The position numbers were made by a program, and so were the translations under genes. DNA of 64,000 bases from NCBI RefSeq assembly GCF_000328475.2, contig NC_026478.1:930001-994000 (forward strand), in the 5' to 3' direction. Within the stretch, counting starts at the first letter, position 1; the number at the start of each line of letters is the position of its first letter. Source of the DNA: Mycosarcoma maydis. Taxonomy: Eukaryota; Basidiomycota; Ustilaginomycetes; Ustilaginales. This document shows positions 1-10,077 of this stretch, one piece after another. Below the pieces are notes generated by a model. The model searched no databases. It saw only the letters and a program-made list of their open reading frames with translations, and was not told where the DNA came from.

Positions 1-3000
1 TCGGTTGCGAGAGGAAAAGTCCTTGCGCGTCAGAGCAGCGGGCGCTGAAGCGGTCGAGTAGATGCTCGATGTCGCCGACGTGATCGAACTGTGGCTCGAG
101 ATGCTGGTAGCCGCCGAAGACGCGACGGACGACAATGTGGCCGCTGATTGGTTACGCTCGCGCCACGACATGACGCGGCTTCTCCCAGAATCTTGAAGTG
201 CTGCTACTCCCGTCTTGCGTTGCTCGCTCATCCTCTCGCGTCGCATCGCGGCCGAGGACCAGTTCGCTGCTAGACCATCGTCGCCAGACTTGGCAACTCG
301 CATGTTGGCCGACTCTACCTCAGCATCAACCAGACCTTGCAAGTTAAACCGTGCGGCCGCTTCGGCGGTTGGCTTGGACAGCGTGATCTGTGGTGACACC
401 AGGACATCGATAGAATCGCTAGGCTTGGTCATCTTGCTCATCTGTCTTGCCAGCGTTTCCGACGCCAGTGCGAGCTCGCGGATGGTGCGCTCACGTTCCC
501 GCGCCTTGGCAGCTGGATCGTTGGCATCTGCCTCCGTCATGCCCTCAACCGACTGTGATCGCTTGAGCTGCTTGGCAAGCGTGCGGCCCTTGCGCGCGCC
601 GCGCTTTCTTCTCTTTGAATGGTTCGACATCGTAATGCTCTCCGCTTTATCGCCATCTTCTGTTTCCCCGAGGGCTCCCCCGCCACCATCCGCTGAAGTG
701 ACTTGCTCAGCCTCGTCGGGAACGTCTCCCTCGCCACCAGTGTCACTGCTTGCAGGAGCTGGTTCCGCTTCAACTGGAACATCGCTCTTCTTTGGCGACG
801 AGATGTCAGCTGAAACCTCGGTATCGAGAAGGTTGTTTGAGATGTCGTGTGCGCCCTCTTTTCCTTCGCTAGCTGGGTGAGTCACTGGATTGATCCGCTC
901 TGAGCCTAGGCTGTCAGGATTGATTGTCTGACGCTTTGCAACGTTTGCACCACTCGGTGAGTCAAAGGCACTGTTGTGGAGATGACCCGAGTTGTCGTGC
1001 TCTTCCTGCTCGACACTGGTTTCCGTACAACGTGCAGCTTCCTCCGCGGCACCATACTGAGTATCAAACGGGTTCTGCTCCGGTGGATGCGGCGAAGGCG
1101 TGAAGGTGGGCGAAGGTAGAACGTCGGGTGTGAAGAGCGCCGGATTGGGAAACATATTGCCTTGCCTTGTAGCGGCTGCAGCGAATGCAGCTCGGAAAGT
1201 GGCGTCAGCTGTGACGTCGAGATCGGGAATGTGGTCCGTGTCGCGTGCCAACGATCGAGCTCGAGGACGAGGCGAGCTGAGAAGCGAAGGGAGCGTCGAC
1301 ATGGAGGCAGTGCGCGAGTGGATCAAAGGGATCGTCGAATGAATCGAGGCGCCCCGAGATATGCGCCCGCTACCTGGTCCAGAGAGACCCATGTGATCGA
1401 CGAGACTGCATGCCCAACGCGAAAACTCGCCAGCAGATATACGTTTCTGCGTCACATCGTCGTCGTCAGAGATCGAACAGAACACATTCTCGGATAGGAA
1501 GCGTGCGACAGTCTCTGTGAGTCCGTCGAAAGACTCCATCAGGAAGCGGATCGGGTCTTGACAGTAGGCCGAAAAGGAAGGGCAGCTCATCGACGGTTCG
1601 GTAAAAGGACTTCGGTGGAAAAGCAAGTTGAGCAGAACCACTCCTAGCGACCAAATATCGGCTTGCTTGGGATCGTACGACGACGAAATGTTGTTGTGAC
1701 ATTCAAAGGCCATGTAGGGTTTGCTGCCGCAGTCAAAGTCATCACATCGATCTTCAGCGGTTGCAAGGCCGAAGTCGGTCATCTTGACAATCACCTGTGT
1801 CTCATCGCCGTCACGAAAGCCATCGACCAGGGTGCTGGCACTTGTGTCCGGGCAGGCAGACTGCATCTCTTCAAGGGTGCGACGATCCTCGACGATAAAG
1901 TTTTCAGGTTTGATGTCGCGATGGCTGACGCCTCGGTCATGACAAAACTGGACAGCGTCGCATATCTGCCGGAACATCCTGGCGATCAGGCGTATACGAC
2001 GCTTGGAGAGCAGACTATGACCCGACGTCGAGGCCAAAAGCGAAGGCGATGGTGGCGTTGCATCCAACGACGTTCCTAGCACACGATAGTTGTCGTCGCT
2101 CGAAGCAGTCGAGGATCCTTTCAGTGTGGCAGCTACCTCATCACGATCGACGAATGTGTTTGCGTACATGTTTCCCGCCGGTTCGGCGGGACGGCCCTCG
2201 TCTTGCGCCTGTTCGAGCCAGTAGTACAGGTCTTGGCCAGGACAGTACTCCAGAACTAAAAAGAGCCAGTCGGGCGTCTCGTAGGTGCGGTAGAGCGTGA
2301 CAATGTTAGGATGAGAGGGAATTGACTGATGAATGGTAGCTTCCAGCCGTTGCACCTCTAGCATATCTTCAGGCAAGTCGCGCTTGCACAGACACTTGAG
2401 GGCAAACTCTTTGCCGGGACGCATGTGGGTATTGATCTTGAGGTCTTTGCGTCTCCTCTCCTCGAGAGCAGGCGAGTTGTGGAAACCTTGGTCCTTGGCA
2501 TTGGCGTTGGCTTTGAGAGTCGTGCTGAGCATATCTTCCGAGGAGGCGACCATGGTGAGATCGGCATCGTCGTCTAGGTTCTTACTCGAAGCCTCCAAGT
2601 CTGTGTTCGTGTTCCGCGAGGAGGAAGAAGGAATGGCGACGCTTTTTTGCAATGGATTCGAAGCAGCTTCTTGGGCGCTAACCTCCTTGACCAGATAGAC
2701 GACGGCGTAGCTACCTTCGCCTAGCTTGCGAACCACCTCTAGCTTGCTACCTGTAAGATCCTCGTTTTGGTCGACAAAGCCAGGCGTGGTCTCGGCGATT
2801 TGGATAATGTGACCATCGTGCTCGAGACCAGGACCTAGAAGGTCGCCTATCTCAAAGACATCGCCAAGCGGAGGGCCCTCGATAGCGGACATGCTACTGC
2901 AACGGCTCAGCGGGTGGATATCCGATGCGCCATACTCCATCATTTCGGAAAGGTCAAAGAACTCGTGCCCATTGTCATCAAGGATGACCGAGTTCCGGTC

Positions 3001-4848
3001 TGCGTCGGAGGCGGCCGCATCCGAGGCTGCAGCTTCTCGTCGCACCAGCTGCGCTCTCAGCTTGGCGAGTAAGGAAGCACTGTCGAGAGGCTGCTCCAAA
3101 AGATGCGTCGTGTTGGCAACAAAGGAATCATTGTGATCGTTGTCCGAGACAGAAGTTGCAGAGACAGCTGCTGCTGCTGCTGCATTGCGAAGCTGCTCTT
3201 CGGCGATCAAGTCGGGCAGATGGATGGACAAATTACTCTGTCGACCGCGAAGCAGAGTGCGCGCAGCGTCATCTGCTTGACCATCTTCGGGGATGCTCTC
3301 GCTGTGGTGAAAGGGGACAGTTGAGGGCGGTCGGCTAGTGGGCCTGCTCAGAGAGATGGAAGACTCTCTGGAGCGAGAAAGGCCACGGAGGCTGGGCGTG
3401 CGCACACGATCGTAATGAGCAACGCTGGGCTTGAGTCCTGATACGCTGTCGCGATTGCGGAGATGAGGTGGGCGATAAACGCCGACACGAGTAGAGACGG
3501 TGGGCGAGTTGGGAGAAAAGACAGCCGAGCTTCTTCTGGAGTGTGATAGCGCATGACCGGCGCTTGCAGACGTGACCGAGTTGAACGAATCGCGACGAGA
3601 TGCAGAGCATGGACGTGGCTGTGGCGACACGCTGCTGAGCATGGAAGCGATGCTGTTGACGACTCGGTCTGAGCTCGTGGGCAGGTGTGATTCGGGGATG
3701 GCTGGAGGGAGTCTAGTCATGGGCGACAGGGTTCGATGAGAAAGCTTGGGCGATGAGGTTGGACTCAGCAAGACGGGATTGGCGGTCGCAGTTGTAGCTT
3801 GCTGGCGATGCGGATAGGCCGACACAACCAGAGGGGAGCGTTTCGGCGAGGATAGCACGTTGACGCTGGGCCCACGGTTGAACAAGGAGGGCCCAGCGTG
3901 AGCTGGATCCGGGCGTCCAAATGGATAACTGGGGCTAGGCGTTCGAGGCGCCGAATTGAGGGATGCTTGGAATTGATCGACAGGACCACGAATCGACGGC
4001 AGTGGACGGGCATTGGGCGTGTGCGGGGGCGGCGCGAGTTGTGGGGTTGCGGCGAGAAGTCGCTCGGTGCTAGACTCACGCAGATGATTTGGTGTGCTAG
4101 GGATGCTGGGTAGTGAGCTGGTGGGAGTCAGCATCCAGTTCTCATCGCGGTCGTGGCTGTACAGACTGGAGTGACTCTTCAAGGCGCTATAGTTGTTTTG
4201 ATTGGGTTTGAGTGGAGTCGAGGCAGACGGAAAGAAGCGAGAGCGCTCGTTGGGTTCGATGCGCAGGGGATGCAAATGAGTGGCTGGACCGGAGTTGACG
4301 TGCTTTTCGAGCGACGAAGAGAGTGGCCAATGGGGACGGATGGCGGGAAAAGCGGCGCCTTTTGTCTTGATAGGCGAAGTGCCGAATTCGGGAGCTCTGC
4401 CGATGATGCCATTGCCTATACCGCTAGGTTTGATGGCATGGGGTGCGTTAGGATCAGGATGAGGATGTCTGCCGGGGACCCAGTGCGCATCGAGCACCGA
4501 CGATTTTTCGCGATTTAAGCTAGTGGAGAGTAGGGATGGTATGGCTTCGGTTTGGTGAGCTGTGGAAGCAGAAGCAGAAGTGCAAGAGGAAGCGTGTGCA
4601 CGAGCAGGTTTGGTGCGGGGAGCCGAGATGGAGAGGGGCTGCGCTTGCAGAGACGGATACTGATGAGATTTGGACGGAGCTGCAACGGGTTGTGCATGGA
4701 CCCTCCAGTTTTCGTGAGGCTTGTCCTTGTCTTTACGGTGAGCATGAAGGTCGCGCTGGCTGTGAGCTGAAACCGGCTGAGGGGGAGAGCTGGGCTGATT
4801 CGGACGCCGCCAGCTGGGGGCATCACTGCTGGTGAGATGGGTAGGCAT
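1..4848 (-). CDS. Ran1/Sks1/Vhs1-like serine/threonine protein kinase, C-terminus cut by window edge
   Basis: An unbroken minus-strand frame runs from the ATG at 4848 to base 1 (1616 codons, no stop), so the C-terminus lies outside the window. About 700 residues of Ser/Pro-rich, probably disordered sequence come first. The kinase domain follows: glycine loop GEGSYA at residues 710-715, ATP-anchoring Lys818 in FALK, HRDIKPEN starting at His976, and DFG at 1025-1027, then a CGSKPYMAFEC activation segment and DIWSLGVVLLNLL. The PYM.FEC and DPIRFL patterns resemble the Ran1/Pat1-Sks1-Vhs1 group of nutrient and meiosis kinases; this subfamily call is by eye. Low-complexity inserts lie between the glycine loop and Lys818, before the HRD helix, and between HRD and DFG. 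A basic stretch near residue 1400 (KRRKRGARKGR) could be a nuclear signal. All catalytic residues are present, so activity is expected. The substrate is unknown. Confidence 0.88.
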   Translation of the reverse strand, partial: MPTHLTSSDAPSWRRPNQPSSPPQPVSAHSQRDLHAHRKDKDKPHENWRVHAQPVAAPSKSHQYPSLQAQPLSISAPRTKPARAHASSCTSASASTAHQTEAIPSLLSTSLNREKSSVLDAHWVPGRHPHPDPNAPHAIKPSGIGNGIIGRAPEFGTSPIKTKGAAFPAIRPHWPLSSSLEKHVNSGPATHLHPLRIEPNERSRFFPSASTPLKPNQNNYSALKSHSSLYSHDRDENWMLTPTSSLPSIPSTPNHLRESSTERLLAATPQLAPPPHTPNARPLPSIRGPVDQFQASLNSAPRTPSPSYPFGRPDPAHAGPSLFNRGPSVNVLSSPKRSPLVVSAYPHRQQATTATANPVLLSPTSSPKLSHRTLSPMTRLPPAIPESHLPTSSDRVVNSIASMLSSVSPQPRPCSASRRDSFNSVTSASAGHALSHSRRSSAVFSPNSPTVSTRVGVYRPPHLRNRDSVSGLKPSVAHYDRVRTPSLRGLSRSRESSISLSRPTSRPPSTVPFHHSESIPEDGQADDAARTLLRGRQSNLSIHLPDLIAEEQLRNAAAAAAVSATSVSDNDHNDSFVANTTHLLEQPLDSASLLAKLRAQLVRREAAASDAAASDADRNSVILDDNGHEFFDLSEMMEYGASDIHPLSRCSSMSAIEGPPLGDVFEIGDLLGPGLEHDGHIIQIAETTPGFVDQNEDLTGSKLEVVRKLGEGSYAVVYLVKEVSAQEAASNPLQKSVAIPSSSSRNTNTDLEASSKNLDDDADLTMVASSEDMLSTTLKANANAKDQGFHNSPALEERRRKDLKINTHMRPGKEFALKCLCKRDLPEDMLEVQRLEATIHQSIPSHPNIVTLYRTYETPDWLFLVLEYCPGQDLYYWLEQAQDEGRPAEPAGNMYANTFVDRDEVAATLKGSSTASSDDNYRVLGTSLDATPPSPSLLASTSGHSLLSKRRIRLIARMFRQICDAVQFCHDRGVSHRDIKPENFIVEDRRTLEEMQSACPDTSASTLVDGFRDGDETQVIVKMTDFGLATAEDRCDDFDCGSKPYMAFECHNNISSSYDPKQADIWSLGVVLLNLLFHRSPFTEPSMSCPSFSAYCQDPIRFLMESFDGLTETVARFLSENVFCSISDDDDVTQKRISAGEFSRWACSLVDHMGLSGPGSGRISRGASIHSTIPLIHSRTASMSTLPSLLSSPRPRARSLARDTDHIPDLDVTADATFRAAFAAAATRQGNMFPNPALFTPDVLPSPTFTPSPHPPEQNPFDTQYGAAEEAARCTETSVEQEEHDNSGHLHNSAFDSPSGANVAKRQTINPDSLGSERINPVTHPASEGKEGAHDISNNLLDTEVSADISSPKKSDVPVEAEPAPASSDTGGEGDVPDEAEQVTSADGGGGALGETEDGDKAESITMSNHSKRRKRGARKGRTLAKQLKRSQSVEGMTEADANDPAAKARERERTIRELALASETLARQMSKMTKPSDSIDVLVSPQITLSKPTAEAAARFNLQGLVDAEVESANMRVAKSGDDGLAANWSSAAMRRERMSEQRKTGVAALQDSGRSRVMSWRERNQSAATLSSVASSAATSISSHSSITSATSSIYSTASAPAALTRKDFSSRNR

Positions 4849-5542
4849 GGTATAGTAGTGAGATAGATGAATGAATGTGACAAATGGTCAAAGGCGGTGA
4901 TGCAGATGTCGTTCAAGAGGCTGGCAGATGGCGATGGATGCCAGGTGACAAGTGTGGCCCAAAGGCTCGGCTCTTGTCGAGTAAGTAAAAGCTGGACAAC
5001 GTTGATGGTGACAAGAGCTAATGTCGAAGCTGTATTAGGACATTTCGAAAGAGGAAGCGTATCAAGCTGGTGAGCGTGATCAAAAGAAAGCTTGCTATGT
5101 TGAGTCGGATGGAGGATAGGCGATTGCCTTGACAAAGGTTGAGCCGGGAGCGACGACTGGGCCTCAGAGCGCGCGCAAGAGGCTACAGTTGGTTGAAAAG
5201 AAAGGGTGACCGAGAAGGCGGAACGTGATGCGACCTGGGAGTTGCATGTGACGTTGTTGTACTTTGACAGCCGGCGTCGAAACAAGCAAGGTATAGATTG
5301 GGGAAGGCAGCAGAACGCGCCAACGTGACCGACAGGATGATGAAAGCCGAGGACTAATTGCGAAAGGAGGGGANNNNNNNNNNNNNNNNNNNNNNNNNNN
5401 NNNNNNNNNNNNNNNNNNNNNNNNNNNNNNNNNNNNNNNNNNNNNNNNNNNNNNNNNNNNNNNNNNNNNNNNNCCCCCCTTTCCTCCTACAACCCATACG
5501 AAAGCTGCACCAATAGACCAGTGCGCCATCTCCCCTTACATC
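4849..5542. other. Divergent intergenic region with assembly gap
   Basis: This is the shared upstream region of the kinase (minus) and the UBC7-type gene (plus). It holds the 100-N gap at 5374-5473, so its true length is unknown. I see no convincing gene in the readable part; the open frames here lack family features and overlap the kinase N-terminus in other frames. Confidence 0.6.
5374..5473. other. Assembly gap (100 N)
   Basis: There are exactly 100 consecutive N, the conventional placeholder for a gap of unknown size. It lies about 70 bp upstream of the E2 start codon and may hide promoter or 5' leader sequence. Confidence 0.99.
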
Positions 5543-6154
5543 ATGTTCAACAGCAGAGCTTCGTCGAGCGCAGCAATCAAGCGTCTCACCATAGAATACA
5601 AACAGCTTTCCACCGATCCCAACACTCTCTTTCCCGCCGTAGGCCCCATCTCGGAGGACAACTACCTGGAATGGGAGGCGCTCGTGCCAGGGCCCGACGG
5701 CACCCCTTTTGAAGGTGGCGTATTCTCGGCTCGACTCAGCTTTCCTGCCTCGTACCCGCTTGAGCCACCGACGATGCGCTTCGAGCCACCCATCTTCCAC
5801 CCCAACGTTTACGCCGACGGTCTCGTATGCATCTCGATTCTGCACGCTCCTGGAGACGACCCAAACATGTACGAATCTTCATCTGAACGCTGGTCGCCTG
5901 TTCAATCCATCGAAAAAATCTTGCTCTCCGTCCTCAGCATGCTTGCCGAACCAAATGTTGAGAGCGGCGCTAACATTGATGCATGCGTAAGTAGCATGGC
6001 ACGCAATCCTAACCTGGACACCACTCGACGAGCAAATCACTGACCCCGCTTCGACTTGCCCGTCGCTTTGCCTCGACAGAAAATGTACAGAGATAACCGA
6101 GAAGCGTACGAGAAGATCATCCGTGATTCCGTCAAGGAGCAGCTCGGACTCTAA
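5543..6154 (+). CDS. UBC7: Ubiquitin-conjugating enzyme E2, UBC7/UBE2G type
   Basis: Two exons, 5543-5986 and 6080-6154, encode 172 residues. The 93 bp intron has donor GTAAGT and acceptor CAG, and splicing joins ...NIDAC to [12 protein letters not shown], completing the E2 C-terminal helix. The fold is UBC: HPN at residues 86-88, catalytic Cys96 in DGLVCISIL, then the acidic loop ([17 protein letters not shown]) that marks the Ubc7/UBE2G and Cdc34 classes. Without the long Cdc34 tail, and at about the usual 165-170 residues, Ubc7 fits best. In other fungi Ubc7 works with Cue1 and the Hrd1/Doa10 ligases in ER-associated degradation. That role is inferred from the family. It is convergent with the syntaxin-18 gene, 150 bp away. 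Confidence 0.93.
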
Positions 6155-6304
6155 CCTTGAAATTTCCATCTTCAATACGTTACATCCCACGCAATGACAC
6201 ACGCCTCCTACTCGCACTCAATCTGTGCCTCACTTGAGTTGCTTCCTTCAACATGCAGTCATTCAACCCTTCCACCGACCATGCTCTAGCGAATGAGCGA
6301 GTGC

Positions 6305-7498
6305 TCAATCCATCCAATGCAAAAACAGCAGTGCAAGACCGCTTCCGACCAAAAAAATGGTCAGAAATTTGTCCGCCTCTCGACTGCGTTGCCTCGCTTT
6401 TCGCAACTCTTCATTTCCGCGTCCCACCTCCGTGCCTACCCCAATCGCCTCGTCCAGCAACTGATCCGTGATCTCGCCTTGCTGTTCCAGCTGCTGCACC
6501 ACCTGCGTCTGAAGCTCGCTGATCTCGTACAGCCTTGATTCCGCCTTCTTGATCGCTGCCAGATCTGACTCGAGCGACTTGATCAGCTCGGACGACTCGG
6601 TCTCAAACATTTCAATCTGTGAGGCTGAAAGCTGCGCGCTGATGTCCTTCCCCACCATTCCTGACTCTGTGTCGAGCTCCGGGTTGAACGAGCCACCTAC
6701 ACTGCCTCGGATTACCGTTGGAGCTGCCGCTAGAACCCTAGACGTAGATACCGGGTCAGCCGCTTGCGACGATTCAATCCTTGAATTTGCTAGTGACTTT
6801 GTCTTTTCACGTTGCATCCTCAGTCGTGCCTCCTGCATATCGCTCTGCAGCGCCGAAGCCCTCGATAGGAGCGTCGAGAGGTATTGCGTGATCGAGGCTC
6901 GATGTGCCGAGATGAGCGAAGATGCCAGAATCGATGTTGACGAATCTCTGGCTGTGGACAGTGCAAAAAGGCTGTTGAGCGGTGAGAGTGCTGTCGGTGT
7001 CGTCGGTGCATGCTTTTTACGCGCTTCTTCGGCCCTTTCCAGCTCTCTGATACTCTCCAGACATCGCTTGATGACCACCTTTACCTGAAAGTCAATCTCG
7101 TCCCGCTGAGTGTCGCTCAGAGGCCCCGTGAACACCTTCCACTTTGCAAACGCAGACCCTGCTAGATCGTCATGGTCATCCGGTGTATCAGCACCATGTA
7201 CGCCTTGCCCAAGGTGAACAGCGTGTCGCCTTCCGAGCGCCAGGTACTTTCTTCGTATTGAATAAAGAAAGCCGAGCAAAGAAATGATGTGTTTACGGAT
7301 AATGTAGGCTTGTGCCAGCCATTGTTTCAATGCTTTCACCACATTTTCTGGTGGATCTTTGCGCTTCAGTCGACCAAATCCTTGCGCTGATGATGATGCC
7401 GACGGTGGATACTCTTGCCGCCTTTGCGCAATCAGACTCTGAAAGTCAGCCGTCAAGTCAGTTGCAGGAGGTACGCCGGCCTTACGCGGTACCGACAT
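6305..7498 (-). CDS. UFE1: Syntaxin-18/Ufe1-like Qa-SNARE
   Basis: A single exon encodes 397 residues. The N-terminus (DLTADFQSLIAQRR, residues 14-27) matches the start of the syntaxin-18 N-terminal domain. A helical region, a variable linker and a SNARE helix (about residues 298-372) follow, with EQQGEITD placing the zero-layer glutamine at Gln340. One transmembrane segment (about 377-394) ends two or three residues before the C-terminus, giving a tail-anchored protein. Ufe1/syntaxin-18 is the ER t-SNARE for COPI vesicles returning from the Golgi and for ER membrane fusion. It shares a 461 bp divergent upstream region with ALG12, another ER protein. The N-terminal domain argues against other Qa syntaxins. 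Confidence 0.88.
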   Translation of the reverse strand: MSVPRKAGVPPATDLTADFQSLIAQRRQEYPPSASSSAQGFGRLKRKDPPENVVKALKQWLAQAYIIRKHIISLLGFLYSIRRKYLALGRRHAVHLGQGVHGADTPDDHDDLAGSAFAKWKVFTGPLSDTQRDEIDFQVKVVIKRCLESIRELERAEEARKKHAPTTPTALSPLNSLFALSTARDSSTSILASSLISAHRASITQYLSTLLSRASALQSDMQEARLRMQREKTKSLANSRIESSQAADPVSTSRVLAAAPTVIRGSVGGSFNPELDTESGMVGKDISAQLSASQIEMFETESSELIKSLESDLAAIKKAESRLYEISELQTQVVQQLEQQGEITDQLLDEAIGVGTEVGRGNEELRKARQRSREADKFLTIFLVGSGLALLFLHWMD

Positions 7499-7959
7499 CT
7501 GCGCACAACGTTACTTGCTGTTGCACAGCGACTCGCCGTATGATCCTCGTCTGGACGCACCGCTCCAACGGAATGGTGATGCGATGAGCCTCGGTGCTCA
7601 AAGGTCAAGTTCAAGATGACGGTGATGATGTGGAGTCAAGCCACCACAGATTTTCGTTTCGACACCGAATTTACAACGTGAATAACGAATCACGAATGAA
7701 TCACAGAATCACGAATGAATCGTGAATGGCCCGCGCACAAAAATTCGGCGGCGGTTAGCTTAACGTTAACTACCAAAAAAAACAATCACGAATCGTGTGA
7801 ATCACGAATCCCTCTGAACTCTTTCTCTCTACTGGACTAAAGCGTTTCGATGTTTCCATTATCCCCACGACATCGGAAGCTTTTCAAGAATTCATGACAG
7901 CAGCCATGACAAGTTAGCTCAGTCTTGCGAGACCTAGCAAGGATCGGCTAGAACCAAGG
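7499..7959. promoter_or_regulatory. Divergent promoter region of syntaxin-18 and ALG12
   Basis: No coding frame is credible here. It contains two clusters of the dispersed heptamer family (7686-7728 and 7784-7810, with TCACGAAT and ATTCGTGA in both orientations) and a palindrome TTAACGTTAA at 7760-7769. Promoter function is inferred from gene orientation only. Confidence 0.5.
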
Positions 7960-9867
7960 ATGCACCGTCTCAGCGATCTCGTCTGGCTTGGCGGGCTTCC
8001 TAGCCTACTCGTCTTGGTGACTTGGCGAACCGTGTCATGTCCCTACACCAAGGTCGAAGAGAGCTTTACCATCCAGGCGGTTCACGATATCGTCAGCTAT
8101 GGAGTTCGTCCGGCAGCCTTGGCTCGGTATGACCATCGAGTTTTTCCTGGCGCAGTCCCGCGCTCGTTCATCGGGCCGCTGTTGCTCGCTGCCATATCGT
8201 ATCCATTCCTTCTCTTGTCGCGGTTTCTGGGAGCAGTGCAGACATCAGCCGACGCTCAGGTGGTCGTTCGACTCTGCCTTGCATCTGCCAATGTGTCTGC
8301 CGTGAACTTCTTTTGCCAGCAGACCTTCAAATCGACCATGCCGCCCGCTAAGCAAAATAGTTTTTCGAGGCTGCGAGACGAGCAATTAGTCGCTCTACTT
8401 TTCATGCTGGTCACGGCAATTCAATTCCACTTTGCATTCTGGGCCAGCCGTACGATTCCCAACTCACTTGCGCTACCGCTCGTCACCACAGCACTGGCAC
8501 TTGTTTGTCGCAACGTTGGCGTACTTTACCAGGGCAAGGATCGTGCCTTGGTCGACGCCAAAGTAGCAATTTGGCTGCTGACATTTAGCGGTGTTGTGCT
8601 ACGTCTCGAGATTGTAGCGACACTTGTTCCTGTTGGACTATACCTTCTGGTAACTCGCAGGATCTCATTTTGGGCTGGACTCAAGACAGGTATCGTCTCG
8701 GGCACCTTCAGCATCTTGCTCACGACCGTGATCGACACTTACTTTTGGCAAGACCTCGCACACGCCAATGTCAAGAGCCTACTCAGCATATACGCTCTGT
8801 CATTGCGCAACCTCACAAGTGGTGACCGACCAAAGCCACTTTGGCCTGAACTGCACGCTCTGCTGTTCAACGTAGTCCAAGGCAAAAGCAGCGAATGGGG
8901 TGTCTCACCTTGGCATGCCTACATTACCTCGTTGATACCCAGACTCCTCGCCTTCACTGGTCCGCTTGTCGTGATTGGAGCTGCTCAACTTCTTCGGGGT
9001 CGAAACTCAGCCCTGGAAGCGAGAGCGAGGTTCTTGTTTCTCACAGCTGTCATGCACATCGCTGTGCTCAGCCTGCTCGGTCACAAAGAATGGCGCTTCG
9101 CCTTCTACACTTTGCCCGCACTCAACGTCGTGGCATCTATCGGCGCCAGCAAACTCGCACGATCATGGCCAGGGAGGGCCGTACTGGCGATCTTGCTGCT
9201 TCTTCAGCTCGGCTTGAGCTGGTTCACAGGCTATGTAAGCTCTATCAACTATCCTGGCGGAAACGCACTTAGAACCTTGCACCAACACATCGATGCCGAC
9301 TTACAGCGTGAACCCAATGGTCAAGTCATCGTTCACATTGATGTGTTGCCAGCTATGACGGGAGTCACGCTCTTCCAGTCCATACATTTGAACCGCATTT
9401 TCCAGCAAAGTCGACTCGATAGCTTCCGAAAGGTCTCACCGGCCCCTTGTGGAACGCAAGAGTGCTGGGTGTATGACAAGACCGAGAATTTGCCCGTCTC
9501 TGGGCACGAGGCAACCCAGGCGTGGTCCACATTCACACACCTGATTACAGAGACACCAGAATGTGCCATGCTTCAAGACCAGCAAGGCAGAGCACTCAAC
9601 GAGTCTGAGCAGCTGTTCGAGCAAATAGCGCCGCCCATCACCTCTTTCGTTGGGCTGCGGCGCAAGTCATTTTCGCAGCTTACGACTGATCTGCTGAATA
9701 CCCCACTAGCCGCTGCATCAATCCTTGGTCTCACTAGCTCTTCTTCCCAGCATTCCGCAGGCTCCTTGCTTAGATCCGCATTGCCTGTAGTCGTGGTAGA
9801 GCAGCCAACTGTGTGGCTATGTCGACGCAAGCACGATTTAACCCGCAGTAACAAACCTACAATCTAA
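7960..9867 (+). CDS. ALG12: ALG12, dolichyl-P-Man:Man7GlcNAc2-PP-dolichol alpha-1,6-mannosyltransferase
   Basis: A single exon encodes 635 residues. The GT-C family signature is near the N-terminus: YTKVEESF at residues 29-36, in the first luminal loop, carries the acidic catalytic region. It is followed by ARYDHRVFPGAVPRSFIGP (about 55-73), close to the H-FPGVVPRTFIG motif typical of ALG12 rather than ALG9, SMP3 or GPI10. Several hydrophobic segments follow, and HKEWRF at 375-380 is another family hallmark. ALG12 adds the eighth mannose of the lipid-linked oligosaccharide in the ER lumen; that branch is later read by ER-associated degradation. The C-terminal 150 residues are longer and more divergent than in yeast. 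Confidence 0.93.
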   Translation: MHRLSDLVWLGGLPSLLVLVTWRTVSCPYTKVEESFTIQAVHDIVSYGVRPAALARYDHRVFPGAVPRSFIGPLLLAAISYPFLLLSRFLGAVQTSADAQVVVRLCLASANVSAVNFFCQQTFKSTMPPAKQNSFSRLRDEQLVALLFMLVTAIQFHFAFWASRTIPNSLALPLVTTALALVCRNVGVLYQGKDRALVDAKVAIWLLTFSGVVLRLEIVATLVPVGLYLLVTRRISFWAGLKTGIVSGTFSILLTTVIDTYFWQDLAHANVKSLLSIYALSLRNLTSGDRPKPLWPELHALLFNVVQGKSSEWGVSPWHAYITSLIPRLLAFTGPLVVIGAAQLLRGRNSALEARARFLFLTAVMHIAVLSLLGHKEWRFAFYTLPALNVVASIGASKLARSWPGRAVLAILLLLQLGLSWFTGYVSSINYPGGNALRTLHQHIDADLQREPNGQVIVHIDVLPAMTGVTLFQSIHLNRIFQQSRLDSFRKVSPAPCGTQECWVYDKTENLPVSGHEATQAWSTFTHLITETPECAMLQDQQGRALNESEQLFEQIAPPITSFVGLRRKSFSQLTTDLLNTPLAAASILGLTSSSSQHSAGSLLRSALPVVVVEQPTVWLCRRKHDLTRSNKPTI

Positions 9868-10077
9868 CATCATCACCCTCTCGTCACGCGCCACGTGCTT
9901 TACTCGTGAATGTGAAACGTTTTCCGAATTCCGTGCCTTGCACGTTGATGACTTTCTCAACACTTTTTGGACCACTATGAACTTTGACATGGCCAACTTG
10001 TCGGTCCTCCTGCACGTCACGCCGCCAAAGCGTTTTACAAGACTGGCGGGCCAAAGAGGGCGTCAGATCTGTCCAGT

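Noticed and set aside
4515..5285. 256-codon minus-strand frame
   Set aside because: It overlaps the N-terminal coding part of the kinase in another frame, and no family features are present; the kinase frame is continuous with its catalytic domain.
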